NCBI GenBank assembly: GCA_004134985.1
Contig: REGQ01000021.1
Location: 1-64,000, forward strand
Source of the DNA: Paenibacillaceae bacterium
Lineage (GTDB): Bacteria > Bacillota > Bacilli > Paenibacillales > Paenibacillaceae
Direction: 5' to 3'
Length of the DNA stretch: 64,000 nucleotides
Shown: piece by piece, positions 51,539-59,808 of the stretch
Numbering within the stretch: the first letter of the stretch is position 1
Layout of the letters: every line of letters begins with the position of its first letter
Made by a program: the position numbers and the translations under genes
Notes under the pieces: model-generated
Seen by the model: the letters and a program-made list of their open reading frames with translations, nothing else
Databases searched by the model: none
What the model was told of the DNA's origin: nothing

Positions 51539-51574
51539 TGTCCTCCTGTTGTCCTGTAGGACAACAGGAGGACA
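51539..51574. repeat. Perfect 36-bp palindrome
   Basis: Arms of 17 bases (51539-51555 and 51558-51574), beginning TGTCCTCCTGTTGTCCT, pair perfectly around a 2-base centre GT. No T run follows on either strand. It lies between the tRNA-like segment and the first island gene. Confidence 0.92.
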
Positions 51575-51805
51575 GCAGACCAACAAAACAAGCTTCATGT
51601 ACCTATCTCCGTTCTACTTTTCTTCATCTATAATACATTTCCAGACAGCAAGAGATGATCCTTACAGGTAAGCCTCCCCCTCCTCTCATATCAAATCGTC
51701 TTCATCATCTTAATAAAGCTTCTCGTAATACATTTGCCATGTTCAACCTTTGAAATAAGTGTAAAATAATTAAGTAAGTCAAGATATGTAAAGGAGAGAT
51801 GGTCT

Positions 51806-52591
51806 ATGCCGTTTGATGAAGCCGGGTTTTTAGGAGATCAAATTGTTGAATGGGCAAGGGAGAATTACCACAAACATAAATTTGTATTTGATGTCGGATT
51901 CGAGTTAAACAAGTATGCCTACGTCCTAAGAAATTCACTTACAATTAATAGTGAAAATGGACAGCAAGTAATAAGCTCCACTTTATTCTCAAGAATACAC
52001 AATGGTTTCCAGACTACCTTAGTACTCTACAAAATGGGACTAGAGACGGAAGCAAAGGTCATTCTTAGGACAATATTAGAAGCCTCGTTTATTTTAAAGG
52101 CTGTTACAAATAATGAAGAGGAAGTCGTCAACTTCATCAACACAGACAAAAGAAAACAAAAACAATTACTTGAAATTATCTTAGAGAAAGATAATTTTAA
52201 TATATATAAAGATTTAAAAAGCTCTCTTAACAAAGAGCAATTAGAACAACTGAAACAGGAAATTAAAGAAGAAGATATTAAAGATGTGAAAGTCTACGAA
52301 TGGGCAAACAGAGCCGATATGGCTGTGTTTTATGCATTTGTTTATAGAATACTGAGTTCAGATGTTCACACGGATATACGAGTGCTGGAAAAGTACTTAG
52401 TACTAGATGAAGAAAAGCAAAACGTCATTGGTATTGATTCCCTCCCAAATCACGTCGATATAGTTAGGTCTTTATTCACAGCCTACTCAATAATGATTAT
52501 CTCCCTGAATTGCCTCAATGAACTCTTTGAACTACAACAAGATAATATCTTACAAGCGTATGAAGAAAAAATAATGAAGGTAAGAGAATAG
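51806..52591 (+). CDS. DUF5677-like all-helical protein, function unknown
   Basis: A 261-residue, mostly helical cytoplasmic protein. The segment LETEAKVILRTILEASFILKAV (in parts: AKVILRTILEASFIL, residues about 88-103) and YRILSSDVHTD near 192 resemble DUF5677 proteins. Such proteins carry a conserved LSxxVH-like motif, and the spacing of R and H there recalls HEPN RNases. I would not claim the activity. The sequence is clearly AT-rich compared with neighbours at 55% GC or so, with AAA/TTA-type codons, so it was probably acquired by transfer. AAGGAGAG precedes the ATG. A second helical protein follows 82 bases later. A defence or toxin role is a guess from context. Confidence 0.72.
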   Translation: MPFDEAGFLGDQIVEWARENYHKHKFVFDVGFELNKYAYVLRNSLTINSENGQQVISSTLFSRIHNGFQTTLVLYKMGLETEAKVILRTILEASFILKAVTNNEEEVVNFINTDKRKQKQLLEIILEKDNFNIYKDLKSSLNKEQLEQLKQEIKEEDIKDVKVYEWANRADMAVFYAFVYRILSSDVHTDIRVLEKYLVLDEEKQNVIGIDSLPNHVDIVRSLFTAYSIMIISLNCLNELFELQQDNILQAYEEKIMKVRE

Positions 52592-52673
52592 CTTCTCCAC
52601 ACCCACTAATGTAAAGCTATCGGAGGATTCATCAAAACAGAAAATATCTGGACTATAAATTATGGAGGTTATT

Positions 52674-53573
52674 ATGAATACCAATGAAACTTATAGAGAA
52701 AAGCAACCAACAGGAATGTTAGCTGCTTTTGATAGAAAAAGTAATGCCATTAAGGCACATCCAGAGTTTAATGAGATTATTGCACTATTCGATTATTATA
52801 TTAAGTTTTTAGAGAGGATTAAGGATCTTATCGATAATACCATAGTAATGTTCATAACTAATGGAAAAACTTATTCCTATCAACATGATCATTTAGAGTC
52901 AGCGATTTATACATTGAACAGCATAAAACAATGTGTTAGCTTAGGAGCTTTTGCCGATGCCAATACACTAATTAGAAAATTAAATGATGATTTGTTTTTT
53001 TATTTATTTGTTTTAGAACTGGACAATAATCACCATATCGTCTTTAGTAATCAATTAGATACAAAAGAGTATGAACTTTTCATGAAAAATTTTAGTTTTT
53101 TTATTAAATGGAATAGTAACACTTTAAAAGATTTTTATATTGGTAGGAATGTACTTCCATATATAAAATGTAATACAACTGTGGGTGAATTAATAAAAAA
53201 GTATAAACTAGAAGAGGAATGGAGAATGATAATTAAAAAACTCAACAATTTTGTTCATAACAATGGAAAAGTTTATTGCAGACAAAATTACAAAATTCTT
53301 AGTTCGAAGGAATTAGATCAATTGTTTGCTGAACTACGGATCAAAATATGTTTCATTCTAAACATAGTAATTGTTTTACTCGTTTTAATCAAACCTCATT
53401 ACATTATGTCTATTGATCATATTATGTTTTTAGAGTCAAATATGACACCACCCGAAGATAGTCAATATTGGGTAGCTGGTTTTATTCAAGATTTCTTTGA
53501 CCAACATTTAAGCAAATACAACCCTGAGTTAAAGCTATTTTTAAAAGAAAATACTTATATGAATATAGTATAA
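52674..53573 (+). CDS. AT-rich island protein, function unknown
   Basis: A 299-residue helical protein with no family I can name. Its layout echoes the preceding gene: a segment AFADANTLIRKLNDDLFFYL near residues 92-111 lies where the first has AKVILRTILEASFIL, and IIKKLNNFVHNNGK near 186 resembles the LSxxVH region. It may be a distant relative or partner. A hydrophobic stretch (CFILNIVIVLLVLIKPHYIM, near 228-247) could be a membrane segment. TGGAGG lies just before the ATG. GC content is roughly one third, well below the flanks. The two genes are probably co-transcribed. Confidence 0.7.
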   Translation: MNTNETYREKQPTGMLAAFDRKSNAIKAHPEFNEIIALFDYYIKFLERIKDLIDNTIVMFITNGKTYSYQHDHLESAIYTLNSIKQCVSLGAFADANTLIRKLNDDLFFYLFVLELDNNHHIVFSNQLDTKEYELFMKNFSFFIKWNSNTLKDFYIGRNVLPYIKCNTTVGELIKKYKLEEEWRMIIKKLNNFVHNNGKVYCRQNYKILSSKELDQLFAELRIKICFILNIVIVLLVLIKPHYIMSIDHIMFLESNMTPPEDSQYWVAGFIQDFFDQHLSKYNPELKLFLKENTYMNIV

Positions 53574-53909
53574 TAAATGGTGAGGTGACTTTTTACAGCA
53601 TCCAAATAGTTTGCACACAGTATCCTAAAAAGTCTCCTAATATTCAAAAAGCCTCTCATCGATGTAATTAAAGCTGGCTGTAAGCAACCGTCCGTTCCTA
53701 CACATTGAGCAATCTGCCCTTGACTTAGCCAGATTCTCCCTGTCGCGCTTGTGCCATGACAGGGACGATGTTTTACTAGCAGTATTTGACTTTAAAGCCT
53801 AGGCCAGCATCTGCTCCAACGCCAACGTTATTATAAAAAATACATCGCCCAAGGCATACAACCCTTGTGACGATGTACTCAGATTATAAATACAGTTAAC
53901 CTCTTGCCC
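53574..53909. other. Right flank of the AT-rich island
   Basis: AT content drops back to that of the chromosome by about 53690. No gene and no second copy of the tRNA-like segment is seen. The last 75 bases are the sulfurtransferase terminator copy. Confidence 0.5.
53835..53879 (-). terminator. Terminator of the sulfur operon
   Basis: TACATCG pairs with CGATGTA (ending 53878), with CCAAG/CTTG inside, and T residues follow on the minus strand. It lies 30 bases past the sulfurtransferase stop. 53835-53938 is nearly identical to 51035-51139, exactly 2.8 kb away. Confidence 0.85.
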
Positions 53910-54740
53910 TTACTCTTCCCCCACCGCAACCGGATTCCCGCTATCCGAACTCCAATCGCTCCAGCTTCCCGCATACAACCTCACCTGGCGATACCCCAAC
54001 TCATGCAAGGCAAATATTGCGGGGCAGGAGCCTACGCCCCTACCGCAATACAGAATAACCTCCTGCTGTGGATCAATGCCATCGTACAAGCGGCGAATTT
54101 CCTCTTGCGAACGATAATTGCCCTCGACATCAAACAGTTCCTTCCACGAAACGGGAACCGCTCCCGGGATATGGTGCTTGTACCAGGGCAGTTCAGGCTC
54201 GCCGTGCGGCTGCCTGGCATCGATAATAGTCAGCGACTTCCCTACAAACGGCAGCCTGTCCCGAATTTCCACAGCCGTGGCGATAAGCTTATCGTTCACA
54301 ACAGGCTTGAACCGTCCAGCCCGAGGCACAGGAACATCCGCAGTTAGCGGATACCCCGCCCTTTTCCAGCTCGAATATCCACCGTCCAAAATAAAGGCAT
54401 TTTTGTGCCCCCAGTATTGCAGCAGCCACCACAAACGAAACGGCGCGCTGTTTCCTCCATCGCCATAAATGACAACAGTAGTTTCCCGATTTACACCTGC
54501 CCCGCTCAGTTTGGCGGAAAGAACATCAGCGTCGGGCAAGAAGCTGCGCTCTACGCGCTCGTCCGTCAAGTCATGGCGCAGATCAACATAAACCGCTCCC
54601 GGAATATGATCCTGTTCATAGTCAACCAGACCACCCTGCTCATGCCCCGGATTGAAGCGGGCATCGAAGATGACAATATCCGGATTGTTCAACCGCTCAT
54701 ACAGCCAGTCAGCCTGAACCAAATGACTCATCGCATTCAC
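53910..54740 (-). CDS. Rhodanese-type sulfurtransferase (two domains)
   Basis: A 276-residue protein with two rhodanese domains, like thiosulfate or 3-mercaptopyruvate sulfurtransferases. The first (about 1-130) is inactive: DGGNSAPFRLWWLL lies at the active loop. The second carries the active loop CGRGVGSCP with Cys near residue 233. It moves sulfane sulfur from a donor to cyanide, thiols or a sulfur-using pathway. It is the last gene of a seven-gene operon, six bases after the flavin monooxygenase. That suggests it handles the reduced sulfur released from an organosulfur compound. A truncated paralogue lies 2.5 kb further on. Confidence 0.92.
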   Translation of the reverse strand: MNAMSHLVQADWLYERLNNPDIVIFDARFNPGHEQGGLVDYEQDHIPGAVYVDLRHDLTDERVERSFLPDADVLSAKLSGAGVNRETTVVIYGDGGNSAPFRLWWLLQYWGHKNAFILDGGYSSWKRAGYPLTADVPVPRAGRFKPVVNDKLIATAVEIRDRLPFVGKSLTIIDARQPHGEPELPWYKHHIPGAVPVSWKELFDVEGNYRSQEEIRRLYDGIDPQQEVILYCGRGVGSCPAIFALHELGYRQVRLYAGSWSDWSSDSGNPVAVGEE

Positions 54741-54746
54741 TCCTGT

Positions 54747-56051
54747 CTATGACCGCTTCAGGCCATATCTTGAACTAAGCGTCTTCTCAGCATATTCGGT
54801 GCGGAACAGTCCCCGCTTCTGCAGCTCAGGAATGACCAGATTGGCAAAGCTGCTCAGACCATCAGGATAGACCGGAGGGCGGAAGTTGAAGCCGTCGCAG
54901 GCTCCGCCAGTGAACCATTCCTCCATCTGATCGGCAATTTGCTTCGGGGTGCCCACAATGGAGAAATGACCGCCTCCCTCTGCGAAACGGTGCAGCAACT
55001 GCCGTACAGTCAGCTTTTCCTTGCGGACCAATTCCGACATGATCTTGAAGCGGCTTGTATGGCCGGTAATTTCGCTAATGTCCGGCAGCGGTGGAAACGG
55101 GCTATCGAGGTCCTGCTCCGTAACATCAATCTGGAAGATCTCTTTGACTTTCAACAGGCCGGATTGAATATTGTATTTTTCATTCAGCTGTGCGGCCTTC
55201 TCGTAGGCCTCATCTTCACTTGAGCCAACGATGGTGAATAGTCCCGGCAAAATTTTGATCTGATCGGGCGATCTGCCATAACGCGCGGCTCTCCCTTTCA
55301 CATCGGCATAGAAAGCCTTCGCCCCTTCCAGCGATGTCTGCACGGTGAAGATTGCTTCCGCATGCTGAGCTGCCAACTCTCGTCCCGAGTCAGAGGAACC
55401 CGCCTGCACAATGACCGGATGCCCCTGAATCGGTCTCGGCAGCGTCAGCGGCCCGCGCACGTTGAACCAGTCCCCGGCATGATCAATAGCATGAACCTTG
55501 TCCGGGTCGATCAGCACGCCTTCGTCCTGCTTCAGCACCACTGCGTCCGGCTCCCAGCTCGCCCACAACTTTTTGACCACATCAATAAACTCTGCTGCCT
55601 TCTCATAGCGCACGCTGTGCTCAGGAAGCGGAACCGCGCCAAAGTTAAACGCCTCATTATTGCTGGTCGACGTCACGAAATTCACGCCTGCGCGGCCATT
55701 GCTAATATGATCGAGCGTAGCGAACTGGCGGGCGATATGGAACGGCTCGTTGTAGGTTGTCGAGATCGTTGATATGAGGCCGATGCGGTTGGTGACCGAA
55801 GCTATCGCCGTCATGACGAGCAGCGGGTCAAGCCCCATTAGACCCGCGGTTTTAATATCCTGAATAAAGCCTACGCCGCTTGCCATAAACAAGGAATCAA
55901 ACTTAGCATCCTCGGCTATGCGGGCGAGAATCTGGAAATAGCGGATATTCGTAATATTGTCCGCACTGGCTTTGGGTTGCTTCCACGCCTCCGAATGATG
56001 GCCGAAATTGTGCAAAAACAAATTCAAATGCATCTGGCGTCTGTCCGTCAT
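54747..56051 (-). CDS. LLM-class flavin-dependent monooxygenase (NtaA/SnaA/DszA family)
   Basis: A 434-residue member of the FMN-dependent two-component monooxygenases. Family features are MHLNLFLHNFGHHSEAW at the start, FDSLFMASGVGF near 50, the barrel segment RAGVNFVTSTSNNEAFNFG near 138-156 and GHPVIVQAGSSDSGRELAA near 222. Such enzymes use FMNH2 from a partner reductase and cleave C-S or C-N bonds. Next to a transporter and a sulfurtransferase, release of sulfite or thiol from a sulfonate, sulfone or thioether is likely. No flavin reductase gene is present in the operon. ATG 56051 follows AAGGAGAG. Confidence 0.92.
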   Translation of the reverse strand: MTDRRQMHLNLFLHNFGHHSEAWKQPKASADNITNIRYFQILARIAEDAKFDSLFMASGVGFIQDIKTAGLMGLDPLLVMTAIASVTNRIGLISTISTTYNEPFHIARQFATLDHISNGRAGVNFVTSTSNNEAFNFGAVPLPEHSVRYEKAAEFIDVVKKLWASWEPDAVVLKQDEGVLIDPDKVHAIDHAGDWFNVRGPLTLPRPIQGHPVIVQAGSSDSGRELAAQHAEAIFTVQTSLEGAKAFYADVKGRAARYGRSPDQIKILPGLFTIVGSSEDEAYEKAAQLNEKYNIQSGLLKVKEIFQIDVTEQDLDSPFPPLPDISEITGHTSRFKIMSELVRKEKLTVRQLLHRFAEGGGHFSIVGTPKQIADQMEEWFTGGACDGFNFRPPVYPDGLSSFANLVIPELQKRGLFRTEYAEKTLSSRYGLKRS

Positions 56052-56052
56052 A

Positions 56053-57045
56053 TTAAGCTCTCCTTTCTTTTTCATTCTCTTCGTCTTCATACAAATGACA
56101 GGCTACACTGTGGCCGTCCCTCTCGCGCAGTTGCGGCCGCTCTATACGGCATATGTCCATGCAAGAGCTGCAGCGGGGATGGAACGCGCAGCCCTGCGGC
56201 GGCTCCGCCGGATTCGGCACATCTCCGGATAGCACCATGCGCCCGCTTCTGTCCGCATCCGGGTCGGGAACAGGGATGGCGCTCATCAGCGCCCGTGTAT
56301 AAGGATGCTGCGGCTCTGCGAATAGACGGTGCGTTTCACCCGTTTCCACAATACGTCCCAAATACATGACAGCAATGCGGTTGCTGATATGCTTAACCAC
56401 GCTAAGATTATGTGAAATAAACAAATAGGCAAGTCCGAACTGCTCCTGCAAATCCTGCAGCAAATTAATGATTTGCGACTGAATCGACACATCGAGCGCC
56501 GACACTGCTTCGTCAGCCACGATCAGCTTCGGATGCAGCGCCAGCGCCCGGGCGATCCCGATACGTTGACGCTGTCCGCCGCTCAGCTCATGCACATAGC
56601 GCTGCTTGTACGAAGTGCTCAGACCGACCAGTTCCAGCAACTCGTCGATTCTCTTCACCTTCTCCCTGCCGGACGCCAGCCGGTGAATACTCAGCGGTTC
56701 CGCAATCAGACGGCCAATGGTCATACGCGGATCGAGCGAGGAGTATGGGTCCTGAAACACCATTTGCATATCCTGCCGCATAGCCCGCAGATGCCGACCT
56801 TTCATTCCTGCAATCTCCTGTCCCATAAAGCGCACCGAGCCCGAAGTTGGCGGCAGCAGTTGCAGCAGCGTCTTGCCGACCGTAGATTTGCCGCATCCGC
56901 TCTCTCCGACCAGACCGAGCGTTTCTCCCGCATACAGTTCAAAACTCACTTCATCGACGGCTTTGACGACGACCTGCCGCGACAGGCCCTTCTTTGTACT
57001 GTAATGCTTGCTGAGGCGGCGCACTTCAATTAGTGGCTGAGGCAT
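56053..57045 (-). CDS. Peptide-type ABC transporter ATP-binding protein (DppF/OppF-like)
   Basis: A 330-residue ATPase. It has Walker [10 protein letters not shown] near residues 46-54, Q-loop MVFQDPYSSLDPRMT, signature ELSGGQRQRIGIARAL, Walker B LIVADEAVSALDVS, and the C-terminal oligopeptide-transporter extension with CAFHPRCSSCMDIC, whose cysteines bind an Fe-S cluster in some relatives. It starts at ATG 57045 (GGGGGAG site) inside the end of the preceding ATPase gene, a 20-base overlap. It ends one base before the monooxygenase start, so translation is tightly coupled. Confidence 0.93.
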   Translation of the reverse strand: MPQPLIEVRRLSKHYSTKKGLSRQVVVKAVDEVSFELYAGETLGLVGESGCGKSTVGKTLLQLLPPTSGSVRFMGQEIAGMKGRHLRAMRQDMQMVFQDPYSSLDPRMTIGRLIAEPLSIHRLASGREKVKRIDELLELVGLSTSYKQRYVHELSGGQRQRIGIARALALHPKLIVADEAVSALDVSIQSQIINLLQDLQEQFGLAYLFISHNLSVVKHISNRIAVMYLGRIVETGETHRLFAEPQHPYTRALMSAIPVPDPDADRSGRMVLSGDVPNPAEPPQGCAFHPRCSSCMDICRIERPQLRERDGHSVACHLYEDEENEKERRA

Positions 57046-58024
57046 GAACTGCTCCCCCTTCCTTATTGGGTTGCAGCCAGCAGCTGCTGGCATGACTGGC
57101 CGAAAGCCAGGCGAGCTGCGGCGCAGCCTGGTGACAGCGCTCCATGGCATGTGCGCATCTTGGCGCGAAGGCGCAGCCCGGACCGTGCTCACCGGCAGGC
57201 GGCACTTGTCCCGAAATGGAATACAGGCGCTTGCTTGCTGCGGACAACGTTGGAATCGACTTCAACAGCCCCTGCGTATAGGGATGTACCGGAGAGCGGA
57301 ACAGTTCTCTGACGTTCCCCTGCTCTACAATGCGTCCGGCATACATGACGATCACACGGCTGCACATTTCCGCAACAACGCCCAGATCATGGGTCACCAG
57401 CAGTATCGCCGTCTGATGCCGCTGCCCAAGCTGCCGCATCATCTCCAGAATTTGCGCCTGAATCGTAACATCGAGCGCTGTCGTCGGCTCGTCGGCCAGC
57501 AGCAGCTCCGGCTCGCAGATCATCGCCATTGCAATCATAACCCGCTGCCGCATGCCGCCAGACAGACGGTGCGGGTACTCGTCAACCAACTGCTCCGGTC
57601 GAGCAATGCCGACCTGTCTGAGCATATCGACCGCATCCAATCTGGCCTGCTTCCTGCCGACTCTGCGGTGAAGCCGGATGGCCTCGATAAGCTGCTGCCC
57701 AATCGTGTAGACCGGATTAAGCGACGTCATCGGCTCCTGGAAGATCATCGATATTTCATTGCCGCGAATGGCTTGCATCTGCTTGTCGGACAGCTGCAGC
57801 AGATTCCGCCCCTTGAAGCAGATCGTGCCCTCGCCGATGCGTCCGGGATTCAAGCCCATAATCGAGAGTGACGTCAAACTCTTGCCACAGCCCGATTCGC
57901 CGACGATGCCGACAATCTCCCCTTTGTAAATATCCATATCAATGCCATCCACAGCCGCAATACTTCCTCGTGCGGTATCAAAGTACGTGCGCAGCCCCCT
58001 TATGCTGAGCAGTTGTTCACTCAT
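57026..58024 (-). CDS. Peptide-type ABC transporter ATP-binding protein (DppD/OppD-like)
   Basis: A 332-residue ATPase. It has Walker [10 protein letters not shown] near residues 39-47 (Leu instead of the usual Thr or Ser after Ser), Q-loop [15 protein letters not shown], signature [15 protein letters not shown], Walker [15 protein letters not shown] and the C-terminal [15 protein letters not shown] extension. It pairs with the DppF-like protein. GGAAGGAG precedes the ATG, which overlaps the permease stop by four bases (ATGA). Confidence 0.93.
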   Translation of the reverse strand: MSEQLLSIRGLRTYFDTARGSIAAVDGIDMDIYKGEIVGIVGESGCGKSLTSLSIMGLNPGRIGEGTICFKGRNLLQLSDKQMQAIRGNEISMIFQEPMTSLNPVYTIGQQLIEAIRLHRRVGRKQARLDAVDMLRQVGIARPEQLVDEYPHRLSGGMRQRVMIAMAMICEPELLLADEPTTALDVTIQAQILEMMRQLGQRHQTAILLVTHDLGVVAEMCSRVIVMYAGRIVEQGNVRELFRSPVHPYTQGLLKSIPTLSAASKRLYSISGQVPPAGEHGPGCAFAPRCAHAMERCHQAAPQLAWLSASHASSCWLQPNKEGGAVHASATN

Positions 58025-58869
58025 GATGATCTCCTTCCGGCATGATGCTGCAGCTTCATCTTCGGATCAAAGGCATCGCGCAATCCGTCCCCCAGCATAT
58101 TGAAGGCCAGCACAGTCAACAGAATGGCGATTCCTGGCATCAGACTGACATGCGGCGCGATGCGCATAAACTCCCTGCCTGTACTGAGCATCGCGCCCCA
58201 CTCCGGTGTCGGCGGCGGCGCGCCAAGGCCGAGAAAGCTAAGCCCTGAGGTCGTCAGAATAGCTGTGGCGATGCGCAGTGTAGCCAATACAATGTACTGA
58301 GCGGCGCTATTGGGAAGTACATGGCTCCAAATGATGCGAAAATGCCCGGAGCCCATTGCAACTGCCGCCTGCACGTAATCCTGCTGCTTAATGCCCAGCA
58401 CTGCTCCGCGGGCTACACGGGCAAATGCCGGCATGGAGAACAGTCCAATGGACACCGTCATATTGACAATGCCCGGTCCCAGCGCACTGACAACCACAAT
58501 CGCCAGCAAAAAATTCGGAAACGCCAGCAGCACATCAACGACGCGCATAATGATCCGATCCACCCACCCGCCAAAGTAACCCGATATCAGCCCGAGCGCA
58601 ATGCCCACAGTGGCCGCAATGGTGACGCTGACCAGTCCGATTATCAACGACAGACGCATGCCGTACATTAGCCGCGACAGAATGTCTCTGCCGAACTCAT
58701 CCGTACCGAGCGGATGGCTCCATGCGGGCGGCTCCAGCATAATCTGCATATTATGCTTCAGCGGATCATAGGGGGCAATCCAGGGCGCGAGCAGTGCGAC
58801 CGCAGCGAAGCAGATGACCATCCATAGCCCGAGCATCGCCCGGCGATTATGCTTCAGACGAGCACCCAT
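58021..58869 (-). CDS. Peptide-type ABC transporter permease (DppC/OppC-like)
   Basis: A 282-residue permease with six expected membrane helices. The N-terminal segment LKHNRRAMLGLWMVICFAAV and PLGTDEFGRDILSRLMYGMR near 72-91 are typical of the DppC family, and the EAA-type loop is VQAAVAMGSGHFRIIWSHVLPN. It forms the channel with the DppB-like protein encoded 13 bases upstream. Its stop overlaps the DppD-like start. Confidence 0.93.
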   Translation of the reverse strand: MGARLKHNRRAMLGLWMVICFAAVALLAPWIAPYDPLKHNMQIMLEPPAWSHPLGTDEFGRDILSRLMYGMRLSLIIGLVSVTIAATVGIALGLISGYFGGWVDRIIMRVVDVLLAFPNFLLAIVVVSALGPGIVNMTVSIGLFSMPAFARVARGAVLGIKQQDYVQAAVAMGSGHFRIIWSHVLPNSAAQYIVLATLRIATAILTTSGLSFLGLGAPPPTPEWGAMLSTGREFMRIAPHVSLMPGIAILLTVLAFNMLGDGLRDAFDPKMKLQHHAGRRSS

Positions 58870-58882
58870 TCCTTTCTACCCC

Positions 58883-59803
58883 CTACTCATAAGCGACCCG
58901 TGGGTCAGCCAGACTATAGCAAATATCGACCAACAAATTGACGAGTACGAATAACAAAGCGATAAACATGACCGTGCCCTGCACGGCCGGGTAGTCTCTA
59001 AATTGAATCGATTGAATGAGATAACTGCCAATCCCGTTCATGGAAAATACCATTTCAACCAGCACAGCTCCTCCGAGCAAATGGCCGAACTCCAGACCGA
59101 CAACAGTAATGATCGGAATCAGCGCATTTTTAAGCGCATGCCTGTATACGACAACGCGCTTGCCCGCGCCCTTGGCAAAAGCCGTGCGGATATAATCCTG
59201 GTTCAGAATGTCCAGCAGACTCGATCGCGTCAGTCTGGCCAGCACCGCCGAAGAGGACAGGCCAATCGTCAGAGCAGGCAAAATATAATGGCGCAGTGTT
59301 TGACTACCGCCGGTTGGAAACAGCGGGATGTAGAGCGAGAAGACCAGAATCAGCATGAGCCCAAGCCAGAAGGACGGCATCGACAGATTAAACAGTGCGA
59401 ACAGCATGGAGCCGTGATCGCGCAGACTATTCGGCTTCGTAGCCGATGCCACGCCGGTCAAAATGCCGACCACGATCATGATGGCTATCGCCAGCGCCGT
59501 CAGCAGCAGCGTCGTGGGAAAGCGCAGCATGATATCTTCCAGCACAGGCTTATGTGAGCGCATTGACATGCCCATATCCCCGAGCAGCAGCTGCTTCATA
59601 AACAGGGCGTACTGCTCGTAGAGGGGCTTGTTCAACCCCAGATGCTCGCGAATCATGGCAATGTCTTCCCCGGTAGCATCTACATCGGCATTGAGCCGCG
59701 CCGGATCGCCAGGCACGATGCGCAGCGCGATAAAGATCAGGAGCGAGACGCCTATAAGCGTCGGGATCGTCTGCAGAATACGTTTGACTATAGAGGCTGC
59801 CAT
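58883..59803 (-). CDS. Peptide-type ABC transporter permease (DppB/OppB-like)
   Basis: A 306-residue permease with six expected membrane helices, starting IVKRILQTIPTLIGVSLLIF, with PGDPARLNADVDATGEDIAM and the loop YIRTAFAKGAGKRVVVYRHA typical of the DppB family. The start codon lies six bases past the stop of the binding-protein gene and has only a weak ribosome site, so translation probably depends on coupling. Confidence 0.93.
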   Translation of the reverse strand: MAASIVKRILQTIPTLIGVSLLIFIALRIVPGDPARLNADVDATGEDIAMIREHLGLNKPLYEQYALFMKQLLLGDMGMSMRSHKPVLEDIMLRFPTTLLLTALAIAIMIVVGILTGVASATKPNSLRDHGSMLFALFNLSMPSFWLGLMLILVFSLYIPLFPTGGSQTLRHYILPALTIGLSSSAVLARLTRSSLLDILNQDYIRTAFAKGAGKRVVVYRHALKNALIPIITVVGLEFGHLLGGAVLVEMVFSMNGIGSYLIQSIQFRDYPAVQGTVMFIALLFVLVNLLVDICYSLADPRVAYE

Positions 59804-59808
59804 AACAA

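Larger units (their letters stand above)
51376..51805. other. Left flank of the AT-rich island
   Basis: Apart from the tRNA-like segment and the 36-bp palindrome no gene is seen. The last 60 bases are AT-rich and should hold the promoter of the first island gene; TTCAAC and AATAAT 17 bp apart are a weak candidate. Confidence 0.45.

Noticed and set aside
51338-51671. Short frames across the tRNA-like segment and the palindrome
   Set aside because: They cross structured non-coding DNA on both strands and show no start signals or family features.
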